Origin: Gp6-AA40 sp035492455
GTDB lineage: Bacteria > Acidobacteriota > Vicinamibacteria > Vicinamibacterales > UBA2999
Assembly (NCBI GenBank): GCA_035492455.1
Contig: DATJJE010000003.1
Coordinates: 29,422 to 93,421 of the forward strand
DNA: 64,000 nucleotides
Reading direction: 5' to 3'
This document shows positions 8,375 through 17,470 of this stretch, piece after piece. The position numbers were made by a program, and so were the translations under genes. The notes under the pieces are model-generated. The model saw only the letters and a program-made list of their open reading frames with translations. It ran no database searches and had not been told where the DNA came from. Every line of letters starts with the position of its first letter. Within the stretch, counting starts at the first letter, position 1.

Positions 8375-9808
8375 CTAGTTGAACCGTACGTATTCGAAGT
8401 CGATCGGTTGCGTGTGGACGCCGCGGCGGGGGGGCGCGATCCAGTTCGCGAACTTGCCCGGCTCGACGACGCGGCCCGTCATCATCGCCTGCACGAACGT
8501 GTAGTCGGACTGTGACGGCAGCCATTCGTCGCGCTTTGCGTTCCACTGCTTCTCGGTGAGCACGTCACCGTCCGGGCTGATGTGGAACCCAGCGAAGTTG
8601 CCGATCTGCCGATGGAACCCCTTGTGCGGCAGGCGCAGGCGGAAGGGGATGCCGTTCTTCTCGATCACCTTGTTCCAGCGATCGACCCCGGCCTGCACCT
8701 CGCCGATGTAGTCGTCTCGTAATCGCTCGTTGAGCGCGTTGAGCGCGGGAATTTCCTCGTCAGCGACACGGTTATCCTTCACGGTACCGACCCTATATGT
8801 CGCATCGGTCAACTGGTGATCGTCGTCGATCTTCGTCTCTTCATAACGTCCCTTGAGCCCCGTCGTGTAGAAGCTCGCCGCGTTCGACGACACGTCGCCG
8901 CCGAACAGGTCCAGCGTCACGCTGTAATGGAAGTTGAGATACCGCTGCACGGTCTGCAGATCGATGACGCCGAGCGCCCGCACGTGATCGGGATCGTCGA
9001 CTTTGTGTTCCGCCATCAGCTCTGCCGTCCGCTGCACGATGCGGCCGACACCCGTCTCGCCGACGAACATGTGGTGCGCTTCTTCGGTCAGCATGAAACG
9101 GCAGGTGCGCGCCAGCGGATCGAATCCGGATTCGGCGAGCGACGACAGCTGGAACTTGCCATCACGGTCGGTAAAGAACGTGAACATGTAAAACGCCAGC
9201 CAGTCCGGCGTCGGCTCGTTGAACGCGCCCAGGATGCGTGGATTGTCCACATCACCGGATCGGCGGTCGAGCAGCGCCTCGGCTTCCTCGCGACCGTCGC
9301 GGCCGAAATAGCGATGCAGCAGATAGACCATCGCCCAGAGATGGCGGCCTTCCTCGACGTTCACCTGATAGATGTTGCGCAGGTCGTAGAGCGACGGCGC
9401 GCACATGCCGAGCATCCGCTGCTGTTCGACGGAGGCAGGCTCCGTGTCGCCCTGCGTCACAATCAGCCGCCGCAGCATCGAGCGATATTCCCCCGGCACG
9501 TCCTGCCACGCGGGCTGGCCTTTGTTGGTGCCGAAGTTCACTTCGCGGCCGGCGGTTGGCGGCACCAGGAAGATGCCCCAGCGGTACTGCGGCATCTTCA
9601 CGTAGTCGAATACCGCCCATCCTTCCGGATCGACGCTGATCGCGGTGCGCAGGTAAACGTCGTAGTTGTGGCTTTCGTTCGGCCCCATGTCGTACCACCA
9701 GCCCATGTACGCGGGCTGCCAGTGCTCGAGCGCGCGCTGCAGCACGCGGTCGCGTCCGAGATCGACGTTGTTCGGAATCTTGTCGATGTAGTCGATGTTG
9801 CTCGTCAT
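8375..9808 (-). CDS. boxB: Benzoyl-CoA 2,3-epoxidase oxygenase subunit BoxB
   Basis: Di-iron oxygenase component that epoxidises benzoyl-CoA. The 477 aa sequence matches the BoxB family: the N-terminal IPNNVDLGRDRVLQRALEHW, then WQPAYMGWWYDMGP, the carboxylate/His motifs EEGRHLWAMVYLLH and LTEEAHHMFVGE, and a C-terminal region ending in PIDFEYVRFN. It overlaps boxC by 4 bases (ATGA). The reductase partner BoxA is not encoded in this window. Confidence 0.95.
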   Translation of the reverse strand: MTSNIDYIDKIPNNVDLGRDRVLQRALEHWQPAYMGWWYDMGPNESHNYDVYLRTAISVDPEGWAVFDYVKMPQYRWGIFLVPPTAGREVNFGTNKGQPAWQDVPGEYRSMLRRLIVTQGDTEPASVEQQRMLGMCAPSLYDLRNIYQVNVEEGRHLWAMVYLLHRYFGRDGREEAEALLDRRSGDVDNPRILGAFNEPTPDWLAFYMFTFFTDRDGKFQLSSLAESGFDPLARTCRFMLTEEAHHMFVGETGVGRIVQRTAELMAEHKVDDPDHVRALGVIDLQTVQRYLNFHYSVTLDLFGGDVSSNAASFYTTGLKGRYEETKIDDDHQLTDATYRVGTVKDNRVADEEIPALNALNERLRDDYIGEVQAGVDRWNKVIEKNGIPFRLRLPHKGFHRQIGNFAGFHISPDGDVLTEKQWNAKRDEWLPSQSDYTFVQAMMTGRVVEPGKFANWIAPPRRGVHTQPIDFEYVRFN

Positions 9809-11421
9809 ACGCGTTCCCAGTCGAACTTCGGCTGCGCGCCGCTGCCGTACACCTTCAACGCACCCTTGTCACCGGTCGCGTTCGGCCGGATGAAGATCCA
9901 GTTCTGCCACGCGGAAAGCCGCCCGAAGATGCGCGTCGCCTGATTTTCAGACGGACCGAACCGCAGGTTGGCTTCCATACCGCTCAACGCATCAGGTGAG
10001 AGCGCCACACGCGACTCCATTGCCTGCCGCAGCTCGTCGTCCCAGTCGAGCGCGTCGGGCGCATCCGTGACCAGACCGAGCGCCACGGCCTCCGGTGCAC
10101 TAATCGCCACGCCGATCTCTTCTCTCAGCCCGTCGACCGCGGATGCATCGTCATAAAAACGCGCGGCAACCCGTGAATGGCCGGTGACCGTCGGCAGTGA
10201 ACCAAAATTGATCGGGGACAGCATCAACGAGGCGGACGGCTCGTCCTCTTCCGTCTGCAGCATGTAAATGCGATCCGACGCGAGCGCGAGCTCAAGCAGC
10301 GTCCCGGCAAAGCACGATCCAGGTGTGACAATCGAGAACATCGAGCGCGACGAGACTTCGAGCCGCTGCAGCGTTCGCCGCATCATGCCGAGCACTTCGC
10401 GTACGTACCAGTCGTCGCGGTGATCGACGATGTATTGATCGAGCTGAACGACGGTGTTCGGGTCACCAGCGGTTTTGAACAGCCAGAGACCAATCTCGAG
10501 CTCGTTCGTCCGCATGTGCAGAATCGCATCGTCAAGTTCGCGCACGAACAACAGCATCGAATCGACGTCCGTTGGTGCCGTTACGGTGAAGGTGGCGATT
10601 CGCGCGGTACGGTCGATCGCGATCTGTACATGCCGATAGCGGATCGCGTCCGTCTCGATCTTCCGCTCGAGCGCGAGCAGCTTGACTCCCTGGCCGTCCA
10701 CGGGCCGATCGCTCTGCTCCGCCAGTGCCGACGCGCGCTTCCTGACGAAATCGCCGAACTCCTGCGTGCGGACGATGTGATCGACAAGACGCCACTCTTT
10801 GGCGCGCGCTCCCTTCACACCATCGGGAGTCGTGCAGAAGATGTCTGCGTGGTCGCGGCGGACCTTCCGTTTGTCCGTGAGCCGCGTCAACCCGCCGGTG
10901 CCCGGAAGGACACCAAGCAGTGGCACCTCTGGCAGGCTCACTGCCGATGACCGGTCGTCGACGAGCACGATCTCGTCACATGCGAGCGCCAGCTCGTATC
11001 CGCCGCCGGCCGTCGTGCCGTTGCACGCGGCGATGAACTTCAAACCGGAGTGCTGGCTCGCGTCCTCGATTCCGTTGCGCGTCTCGTTGGTGAACTTGCA
11101 GAAATTCACCTTCCACGCGTGGCTGGACTGGCCGAGCATGTAGATGTTGGCGCCCGAGCAGAAGATACGGTTTTTTGCGCTGGTGATCACCACCGCGCCG
11201 ATTTCCGGATGCTCGAACCGTATGCGCTGCAGGACGTCGTGCAGCTCGATATCGACTCCCAGGTCGTACGAATTCAGCTTCAGCTTGTAGCCGGGCCGCA
11301 GACCGCCTTCTTCCGCGACATCCATCGTGACGGTCGCGACACGGCCGTCGTAGGAAACGCGCCAGTGTTTATAGGTGGCAGGATCCGTCCGGTAATCGAC
11401 GAGCTCTTTGGTCTCAATCAC
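9805..11421 (-). CDS. boxC: 2,3-epoxybenzoyl-CoA dihydrolase BoxC
   Basis: Crotonase-type enzyme of 538 aa that hydrolyses and opens the ring of 2,3-epoxybenzoyl-CoA. Two crotonase-like halves are visible; the first has ICSGANIYMLGQSSHAWK and CNGTTAGGGYELALACDE, the second FAGTLLELALASDRIYML. The ending SAWQNWIFIRPNATG is typical of BoxC. It overlaps boxB downstream and the benzoate-CoA ligase upstream by 4 bases each, so the three genes form one tightly coupled operon. Confidence 0.95.
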   Translation of the reverse strand: MIETKELVDYRTDPATYKHWRVSYDGRVATVTMDVAEEGGLRPGYKLKLNSYDLGVDIELHDVLQRIRFEHPEIGAVVITSAKNRIFCSGANIYMLGQSSHAWKVNFCKFTNETRNGIEDASQHSGLKFIAACNGTTAGGGYELALACDEIVLVDDRSSAVSLPEVPLLGVLPGTGGLTRLTDKRKVRRDHADIFCTTPDGVKGARAKEWRLVDHIVRTQEFGDFVRKRASALAEQSDRPVDGQGVKLLALERKIETDAIRYRHVQIAIDRTARIATFTVTAPTDVDSMLLFVRELDDAILHMRTNELEIGLWLFKTAGDPNTVVQLDQYIVDHRDDWYVREVLGMMRRTLQRLEVSSRSMFSIVTPGSCFAGTLLELALASDRIYMLQTEEDEPSASLMLSPINFGSLPTVTGHSRVAARFYDDASAVDGLREEIGVAISAPEAVALGLVTDAPDALDWDDELRQAMESRVALSPDALSGMEANLRFGPSENQATRIFGRLSAWQNWIFIRPNATGDKGALKVYGSGAQPKFDWERV

Positions 11422-12980
11422 GCTGAAACCTCTGCGGCCGTCCGTTCGGCGGCCCTTTCACGCAGTTTATAGCGTTGCAGTTTTCCGGTTGCGGTCTTAG
11501 GTAACTCGTCAATGAACTCCACCCAGCGTGGCCGTTTGTATTCAGCCAGCCTGGACCGGACATATTGTTGCAACTCTGCCGCCAGCTCAGGCGTACGTGC
11601 GACTCCCGCGCGCACGACCACGAATGCGTACGGTTTCAACAGTCCATCGCGATCTGCGCGCGCGCCAACACCGCATTCGTGAACGGCCGGATGCTCGATC
11701 ATGATGTTCTCCACTTCGACAGGACTCACCCAGATGCCGCCCACCTTCAGCATGTCGTCTGATCGTCCCGCATACCAGAAGTAGCCTTCCTCGTCCTGGT
11801 AATACTTGTCTCCGGTTCGAATCCATCGGCCCTCGATGGTCGCCTTCGTCTTCTCGTGCTTGTTCCAGTAGCAGGCGCACGTCGAGTCGCCGCTGATCAA
11901 CAGGTTGCCGATTTCGCCGCGGGGCACGTCGCATCCCTTTTCATCCACGATGCGCGCTTCGTAGCCTTCGACGACCCTGCCGCTCGAACCGGGGCGAATA
12001 TCGCCAGGACGGTTAGAAATGAAGATATGAAGAATCTCCGTTGATCCGATGCCGTCCAGGATGTCGACGCCGAAGCGCTGCTTGAAACGCTCGAACAGCG
12101 CTGCGGGAAGCGACTCGCCGGCGGACACCGCATAGCGAACGCTCGACAGATCGAAGTCCTGACCCTCCCGCGTATGCGCGAGGAGCATCCCGTAGTTGGT
12201 GGGAACCGAGAAGAACAGTGTCGGCTTATGGCGCTCGATGACGCCGAACACGTTGGCCGCGGTTGGTGGGCCGGGCCACAGGATGGCGGTGGCGCCGACG
12301 CCAAGCGGACAGTACATCGCATTGCCGAGACCGTAGGCGAAGAACAATTTCGCCACACTGAAGCAGCGGTCGTCTCCGGTCATGCCGAGGATCGCTTTGG
12401 CATAGAGCTCGGTGCAGACAACCATGTCGTGCTGCAGATGCACGCAGCCTTTCGGAAACCCGGTGCTGCCTGACGAATACAGCCAGAACGCGGGATCGTC
12501 CTTGCTGGTCGGTTCGGCGTCGAGCACAGACGAGGCGTCAGCGATCGACGCGTGCAATTCGCCGACGGTGACGATGTGCTGCAGATGGCGGAGACGCCCG
12601 CGCGGAATCGCCTGCAACTGCGGCAGCAGGACCTCGCTGATCACCACGACGCGCGCACGCGAGTCGTTCAGCACGTACTCGTAATCCTGCGGCTTCCAGA
12701 GCGTGCTCGTGGGAATCGGCACTGCGCCGATCTTGATCGCGCCAAAAAACGCGTAGAAGAACTCCGGTCCGTCGAGCAGGAGCATGACGACCCGCTCTTC
12801 GATCCGGACGGCAAACTTGTCGCGCAGAACATTCCCCACGCGGTTCACGCGTTCGACTAGCTGCGCGTAGGTCACGCGCTCGTCGCCGCACTCGATGGCC
12901 ACCTTTGCGCCACGACCTTCGTGGATGTTTCTGTCCACGAACCAGGTTGCGGCGTTGAAGGTGTCCGGCAGCGTGATCAC
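11418..12980 (-). CDS. Benzoate-CoA ligase
   Basis: Adenylate-forming enzyme (520 aa) that activates benzoate to benzoyl-CoA before BoxBC. The P-loop-like motif YSSGSTGFPKGCVHLQHDM, the GSTEILHIFISNRPGD segment, the hinge TGDKYYQDEEGYFWYAGRSDDMLKV and the C-terminal Lys in PKTATGKLQRYKLR are all present. It leads the bcl-boxC-boxB operon. Benzoate specificity is inferred from strong family resemblance and context; 2-aminobenzoate or other aryl acids are the alternatives. Confidence 0.93.
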   Translation of the reverse strand: MITLPDTFNAATWFVDRNIHEGRGAKVAIECGDERVTYAQLVERVNRVGNVLRDKFAVRIEERVVMLLLDGPEFFYAFFGAIKIGAVPIPTSTLWKPQDYEYVLNDSRARVVVISEVLLPQLQAIPRGRLRHLQHIVTVGELHASIADASSVLDAEPTSKDDPAFWLYSSGSTGFPKGCVHLQHDMVVCTELYAKAILGMTGDDRCFSVAKLFFAYGLGNAMYCPLGVGATAILWPGPPTAANVFGVIERHKPTLFFSVPTNYGMLLAHTREGQDFDLSSVRYAVSAGESLPAALFERFKQRFGVDILDGIGSTEILHIFISNRPGDIRPGSSGRVVEGYEARIVDEKGCDVPRGEIGNLLISGDSTCACYWNKHEKTKATIEGRWIRTGDKYYQDEEGYFWYAGRSDDMLKVGGIWVSPVEVENIMIEHPAVHECGVGARADRDGLLKPYAFVVVRAGVARTPELAAELQQYVRSRLAEYKRPRWVEFIDELPKTATGKLQRYKLRERAAERTAAEVSA

Positions 12981-13048
12981 GGGTCTATCGTAACAATAGA
13001 CTCTCCTCCATGCTTCGGCTCGCGTGTTGGCCTGGCGGCGGGGCGCAG

Positions 13049-13327
13049 TCAGGCGTCAGCCACGACCTCGCGCAGTTCAACCGAGTTGAGCGTGACACCG
13101 GCGGGCGGCGGCGAGTTGCGGATCATGGACACTGCCGTTTCCGCCTGCTGCTTCGTTTGGAAGACTGCCATAGACGTGCCTTGGCTTTCGTCGTCCCGCA
13201 CGGTCCAAAACGCTTTCACCAATCCTGGTGCTTGTTTAACCCGGGGCACAACCTGTTCATGGAGTGCTTTCCGCGATGACGCAAACTCGCCCGGCGCAAT
13301 CGTCACATTTACGACAACAGCGTACAT
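13049..13327 (-). CDS. Small dimeric alpha/beta-barrel protein (ABM-like)
   Basis: 92 aa, predicted ferredoxin-like dimeric alpha/beta fold: MYAVVVNVTIAPGEF, then a helix, KQAPGLVKAFWTVRDD and MAVFQTKQQAETA. This resembles the antibiotic-biosynthesis-monooxygenase-like family, whose small members are often of unknown role. The start is well supported by an AGGAGG ribosome-binding site about 6 bases upstream. It has its own short transcript upstream of, but separated from, the benzoate-CoA ligase operon. Confidence 0.7.
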   Translation of the reverse strand: MYAVVVNVTIAPGEFASSRKALHEQVVPRVKQAPGLVKAFWTVRDDESQGTSMAVFQTKQQAETAVSMIRNSPPPAGVTLNSVELREVVADA

Positions 13328-13504
13328 AAGGTCCTCCTCTTCTTACGCTGTAATGCAAGTGGGTCTATTCCCGCAGCGACGATAATTCTGTCAAACCGCC
13401 AGCACAGGCACAAATGATCGTTGGTACTCGTCACGTTGTGGGCAAGACGAGCTGGGGTGCGAGCAGACAGAGAGAGACTGCGAAAGAATAGCTACGGGTA
13501 ACAC

Positions 13505-14269
13505 GTGGCTGAGTTCGTTCAGGTCAACGGCGTCCGCCTCGAGTTCTCCTGGTACGGACCACCACCAAGTCAGGCAGCGACGATCGTGTTCCTGCACGAG
13601 GGCCTCGGCTCGATCACTCAGTGGCGCAACTTCCCCGCCGAGCTGTGTGCACGTCTGGGCTGCGGTGGTCTCGCCTACAACCGCTGCGGCCACGGCAGGT
13701 CCGATCCGCTCTCCGCACCGCGGACCGTCCGTTTCATGCACGACGAGGCGACCGAGGTGCTGCCGCGCCTCCTCGACATCTTCGAAGTGCGGCGGCCGGT
13801 GCTGATCGGCCACAGCGACGGGGCCTCGATCGCGCTGATTTACGCCGGCTCGGTCGGCGATCCCTGCGCGCTGGTGCTCGAAGCGCCGCACGTGTTCGTC
13901 GAAGACGTGACCGTCACGCGCATCACGGAGTTGCGCGACATGTATCGCACCACGGACCTCCGGACGAAGCTGGCGCGGCATCACACCAATGTCGACTCGC
14001 TGTTTCAGTACTGGACCGACGTGTGGCTGCGCCCCGACTTCCGCGCCTGGAATATCGAGGCGTATCTCCCGAACGTGCTGTGCCCCACGCTGGTGATTCA
14101 GGGCCGACAGGATGAATACGGCACCGATCACCAGGTCAGTGCGGTGACCTCCGCGATCGGCGGCCGCTGCGAAGGCATCATGCTCGATCGCTGCGGGCAC
14201 ACGCCGCATATCGATCAGCGAACGATGGTTGCCGATATCGTGACGCAGTTCATCCGTCATCTAGAATAA
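13505..14269 (+). CDS. Alpha/beta hydrolase
   Basis: 254 aa, starting at GTG. The catalytic triad is visible: nucleophile Ser in LIGHSDGAS, acid Asp in QGRQDEYG, and His in RCGHTPHID; the oxyanion segment is FLHEGLGSITQW. It lacks a signal peptide, so it acts in the cytoplasm. It precedes the MFS gene by 5 bases and is likely co-transcribed with it. Substrate unknown; the HEGLGS motif is common among putative hydrolases of aromatic or ester metabolism. Confidence 0.85.
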   Translation: MAEFVQVNGVRLEFSWYGPPPSQAATIVFLHEGLGSITQWRNFPAELCARLGCGGLAYNRCGHGRSDPLSAPRTVRFMHDEATEVLPRLLDIFEVRRPVLIGHSDGASIALIYAGSVGDPCALVLEAPHVFVEDVTVTRITELRDMYRTTDLRTKLARHHTNVDSLFQYWTDVWLRPDFRAWNIEAYLPNVLCPTLVIQGRQDEYGTDHQVSAVTSAIGGRCEGIMLDRCGHTPHIDQRTMVADIVTQFIRHLE

Positions 14270-14274
14270 GAGGT

Positions 14275-15567
14275 ATGCCCTCGCCCGCGGGGCGCCTGAC
14301 GCGCGCCCTGCAGCATCGCAACTTCCGCCTGTTCTTCGGCGGTCAGAGCATTTCCCTCGTCGGCACCTGGATTACGCGCGTCGCGACGAGCTGGCTGGTG
14401 TACCGCCTCACCGGCTCGGAGCTGCTGCTCGGTGTCGCCGGCTTTGCGGGACAGATCCCAACGCTGTTCATCACGCCGTTTGCGGGAGTGCTCGTGGACC
14501 GCCACGATAGACGAAGGATTCTGCTGATCACGCAGATCGCATCGCTCCTGCAGTCGGCGCTGCTGGCGATTCTGACCTTCACCGACGTCATTACCGTGAC
14601 CCAGATCATCTGGCTGCAGGTGGTGCAGGGGATCATCAACTCGTTCGACACACCAGCGCGGCAGGCGTTCGTCAGCGAGATGGTCGAAGATCGGCGCGAC
14701 CTGCCGAACGCCATCGCGCTCAATTCGTCGATGGTGAACGGCACGCGCATCATCGGACCGTCAATCGGCGGCCTGCTCATCGCTGGGTTCGGCGAGGCAT
14801 GGTGCTTCACGATCGACGCTATTTCGTACGTCGCGGTCATCGGATCGATTCTCGCGATGCGCGTGGCGCCGCGCGCGCGCCACGAGGCGGCGGAGATGCA
14901 CCTGCTCGAGGAGCTGCAGCACGGCTGGAAGTACGTGCTGCACTCGGTCCCGATCCGCTCGGCGCTGCTGCTGGTGGCGATCGTCAGCATGGCCGGCACG
15001 CCGTACACCGTGCTGATGCCGGCCATTGCCGCGCAGGTCATGCACGGCGGTCCGAACACGCTCGGCCTGCTGATGACCGCCACCGGCGTCGGCGCCTTGA
15101 GCGGCGCACTTTATCTGGCGCAGCGCGAATCCGTCGTGGGTCTCGGTCGCATCATCATGTATGCGTCGGCCGTCTTCGGTGTCGGCCTCGTGATCTTCTC
15201 GTTCACGACGACGCTATGGCTGTCGATGCTGGTGCTGGCCGTCGCGGGATGCGGATTCATGATTCACCTCGCCGCCACCAACACCGTGCTGCAGACCATC
15301 GTCGAAGAGCGGCTGCGCGGGCGCGTCATGTCGTTTTACACGATGGCCTTTTTCGGAACCGTGCCCATCGGCAGCCTGCTCGGCGGGATTTTGGCGGAAC
15401 GCTACGGCGCCATGGCGACGGTGATGGTGACCGGGGTCATTTGTCTGTGCGGCAGCGGCTGGTTCGCCCACAAGCTGCCTGCGATTCGGGAAGTCGTCCG
15501 GCCGATCTATCGCGAGCGCGGCATCATCACGGTGCCAGCTGTCGATACGGGTGGGAAGACGTTGTAA
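14275..15567 (+). CDS. MFS transporter, EntS/MFS_3-type exporter family
   Basis: 430 aa with about 12 hydrophobic segments. MFS signatures: RNFRLFFGGQSISLVGTWI at the start, AGVLVDRHDRRRIL in the loop between TM2 and TM3, and RLRGRVMSFYTMAFFGTVPIGSLLGG in the second half, as in exporter-type MFS proteins related to EntS. It probably expels a small molecule. It follows the alpha/beta hydrolase closely and is separated from the FAD monooxygenase gene only by a 35-bp heptamer array. Confidence 0.87.
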   Translation: MPSPAGRLTRALQHRNFRLFFGGQSISLVGTWITRVATSWLVYRLTGSELLLGVAGFAGQIPTLFITPFAGVLVDRHDRRRILLITQIASLLQSALLAILTFTDVITVTQIIWLQVVQGIINSFDTPARQAFVSEMVEDRRDLPNAIALNSSMVNGTRIIGPSIGGLLIAGFGEAWCFTIDAISYVAVIGSILAMRVAPRARHEAAEMHLLEELQHGWKYVLHSVPIRSALLLVAIVSMAGTPYTVLMPAIAAQVMHGGPNTLGLLMTATGVGALSGALYLAQRESVVGLGRIIMYASAVFGVGLVIFSFTTTLWLSMLVLAVAGCGFMIHLAATNTVLQTIVEERLRGRVMSFYTMAFFGTVPIGSLLGGILAERYGAMATVMVTGVICLCGSGWFAHKLPAIREVVRPIYRERGIITVPAVDTGGKTL

Positions 15568-15602
15568 GTTCCAAGATCCAAGCTCCAAGATCCAAGCTCC
15601 AA
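15568..15602. repeat. Heptamer array, GNTCCAA flavour, filling the gap between two genes
   Basis: Five exact 7-bp units: GTTCCAA, GATCCAA, GCTCCAA, GATCCAA, GCTCCAA. The array begins at the base after the MFS stop codon and ends at the base before the GTG start of the next gene, so it is the whole intergenic region. It leaves no room for a classical ribosome-binding site. The same flavour, in the other orientation, follows pdxH at 38564. Confidence 0.92.
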
Positions 15603-16763
15603 GTGGCAACACGAAACGCGTTGATTGTGGGTGCCGGGATCGGCGGACTCGCTGCAGCGATCGCCTTGCGACAGGCCGGCTGGCAGGTCCGCGTGTTCGA
15701 GCGCGCTGCGTCGCCTCGCGAGCTCGGCTTCGCTCTTCTCCTCGCTCCGAACGCGATGCACGCGCTGGGCGCCCTCGGTCTCGCCGACGTCGCACGGCGT
15801 GGCGGATTCATCACGACAAACGGCGAGATGCGCCGCCCCGACGGCACGGTGCTACGCCGGTTCGACACGGCCTCTGCACGAGCGCTGCTCGACGAGGACG
15901 CGGTGTGCATCCTGCGCCCTGTGCTGCACGGTGCGCTGCTCGACGCTCTGGGTACGGCGGCGATCGAACTCTCGGCTTGCGTATCGCGGTTCACCGCGGC
16001 AACGGATGCGGTTGAACTGACGCTTGCCGACGGCAGGACCTTCGCCGGCGACCTGCTCGTCGGCGCGGATGGCGTTCGCTCGGTGATACGCGCGCAACTA
16101 CATCCTGACGAACCGCCGCCGCGCCCGAGCGGTCTGCTCGGCGTGCGCGGCGTGGCGTGCGACGTCGTCGAGGAGCTCCGCGGCGTCAGCGGCGCGCAGT
16201 ATTTCGGCCGCGGGATGGAGGCGGGCGTCGCCCGTGCCGGCGGACGCGAGGTGTATTGGTATATGTCCGTGTCCGCGCACCGGTTCGGCGCCGCGCGCAC
16301 GGCCCCAAGCATCGCTGCGGAATGCGCCCGGCATTTTCATCAACCGTTCCAGACGATTGTTGCGAAGACCAATTCTGAGGATCTTCGTGTGGACGAACTT
16401 TTCGATCGTGAACCAATCGCTGACTGGGGCCGCGGGCCTGTGACGCTGCTGGGCGATGCAGCGCATCCGATGCTGCCGCATGCGGGCCAGGGCGCCGCGC
16501 AGGCGCTGGAAGACGCGGTGGCACTCGGTCAGGTGATGCGGCAGGCTGTCGATCGGAGAGCCATTGACGTCGCGCTCCGCCAGTACGAGCATGTACGCGC
16601 CGTGAGGACGCGTAAGGTTGTGGAGATTGCGCGGCGCAACGCGCGCGTGGGGTCCATCCGCAGCGCCGCGGGCTGCTGGCTTCGTGATCATGCGATCCGT
16701 CACGTGCCGCAGTCCATCATCTTGAAGTCGCTCGTAGCGTTCGGCAAGCCGCCGTCGCCATAG
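15603..16763 (+). CDS. FAD-dependent monooxygenase (salicylate hydroxylase-like)
   Basis: 386 aa class A flavin monooxygenase. The dinucleotide fold IVGAGIGGLAAAIALRQAGW is at the N-terminus, the DG motif is LLVGADGVRSVIRAQL near 155, and the GD motif is VTLLGDAAHPMLPHAGQGAA near 290. I choose GTG 15603 because the GxGxxG motif follows directly; upstream in-frame sequence is only repeat and the MFS gene. Such enzymes hydroxylate aromatic or polyketide substrates with NAD(P)H. The substrate cannot be told from sequence. Confidence 0.88.
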   Translation: MATRNALIVGAGIGGLAAAIALRQAGWQVRVFERAASPRELGFALLLAPNAMHALGALGLADVARRGGFITTNGEMRRPDGTVLRRFDTASARALLDEDAVCILRPVLHGALLDALGTAAIELSACVSRFTAATDAVELTLADGRTFAGDLLVGADGVRSVIRAQLHPDEPPPRPSGLLGVRGVACDVVEELRGVSGAQYFGRGMEAGVARAGGREVYWYMSVSAHRFGAARTAPSIAAECARHFHQPFQTIVAKTNSEDLRVDELFDREPIADWGRGPVTLLGDAAHPMLPHAGQGAAQALEDAVALGQVMRQAVDRRAIDVALRQYEHVRAVRTRKVVEIARRNARVGSIRSAAGCWLRDHAIRHVPQSIILKSLVAFGKPPSP

Positions 16764-16808
16764 TCTTTGGCGTCCAAGCCCGCCGGAGATAACATCGGTG
16801 CCCACCCC

Positions 16809-17462
16809 ATGAGCACGCTGCACGCCGTTGTGGTGACCGCGTCCGATCGCCCGGGGATGATGTCCGCCGTGACGAAGGTGCTCGCCGATCATCAGGCGAA
16901 CATCCGCTACGTCGATCTCCACCCGGGCGGTGACCGCGCGGACATCTACTTCGAGTTCACGCTCGAGACCGCTGCCGACAACCTCTTCGCCGACTTGAAA
17001 GGTCTGGACGGCGTTTTCCGCCTCGAGGAAATCCCATCATTCGCCAAGATCTATGGGAAGCGCATCATCGTCATGGGCGGCGGCGCACAGGTTGGTCAGG
17101 TGGCGCTCGGGGCCATTGCCGAAGCCGATCGCCACAACATCCGGGGCGAACGCATTTCGGTAGACACCATTCCCCTCGTCGGCGAGGAAGCGCTCGCGGC
17201 CGCGGTCCGAGCGGCTGCGCGCCTGCCGCGAGTCCAGTTATTGGTCCTCGCTGGTTCGCTGATGGGTGGCGCCATCTCGCAGGCGGTGGAGGAAGTGCGG
17301 AAGAATGGTTTGTATGTCATCTCGCTGAACATGGCCGGCAGCGTTCCCGACGCCGCCGACCTCGTCGTCAGCGATCCCATTCAGGCAGGCGTGATGGCCG
17401 TCATGGCGATTGCCGATACGGCCAAATTCGATCTCGTTCGACAGCAGAAACGAAGGTATTAG
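16809..17462 (+). CDS. ACT domain protein with a C-terminal DUF5612-like domain
   Basis: 217 aa from ATG 16809. The N-terminal ~75 residues form an ACT domain (HAVVVTASDRPGMMSAVTKVLADH), a small-molecule sensing module. The second domain starts with IIVMGGGAQVGQVALGAIAEAD and contains LVLAGSLMGGAISQAVEE and SDPIQAGVMAVMAIADTAKF, resembling DUF5612 proteins best known to me from archaea. Role unknown; probable ligand-binding regulator of amino-acid or cofactor metabolism. A TTG start at 16767 would add 14 residues without improving the fold. Confidence 0.75.
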   Translation: MSTLHAVVVTASDRPGMMSAVTKVLADHQANIRYVDLHPGGDRADIYFEFTLETAADNLFADLKGLDGVFRLEEIPSFAKIYGKRIIVMGGGAQVGQVALGAIAEADRHNIRGERISVDTIPLVGEEALAAAVRAAARLPRVQLLVLAGSLMGGAISQAVEEVRKNGLYVISLNMAGSVPDAADLVVSDPIQAGVMAVMAIADTAKFDLVRQQKRRY

Positions 17463-17463
17463 C

Positions 17464-17470
17464 TTGGAGC
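17464..17470. repeat. Single TTGGAGC heptamer between two convergent stop codons
   Basis: The 8-base gap between the stop of the ACT-domain gene (17460-17462) and the stop of the opposing gene (17471-17473) consists of one C plus TTGGAGC, the reverse complement of the GCTCCAA unit. It may be the remnant or seed of a heptamer array. One unit alone could be chance. Confidence 0.35.

Noticed and set aside
14799..15602. N-terminal extension of the FAD monooxygenase
   Set aside because: The upstream open frame is a shadow of the MFS gene followed by heptamer repeat; the GxGxxG motif begins right after GTG 15603.
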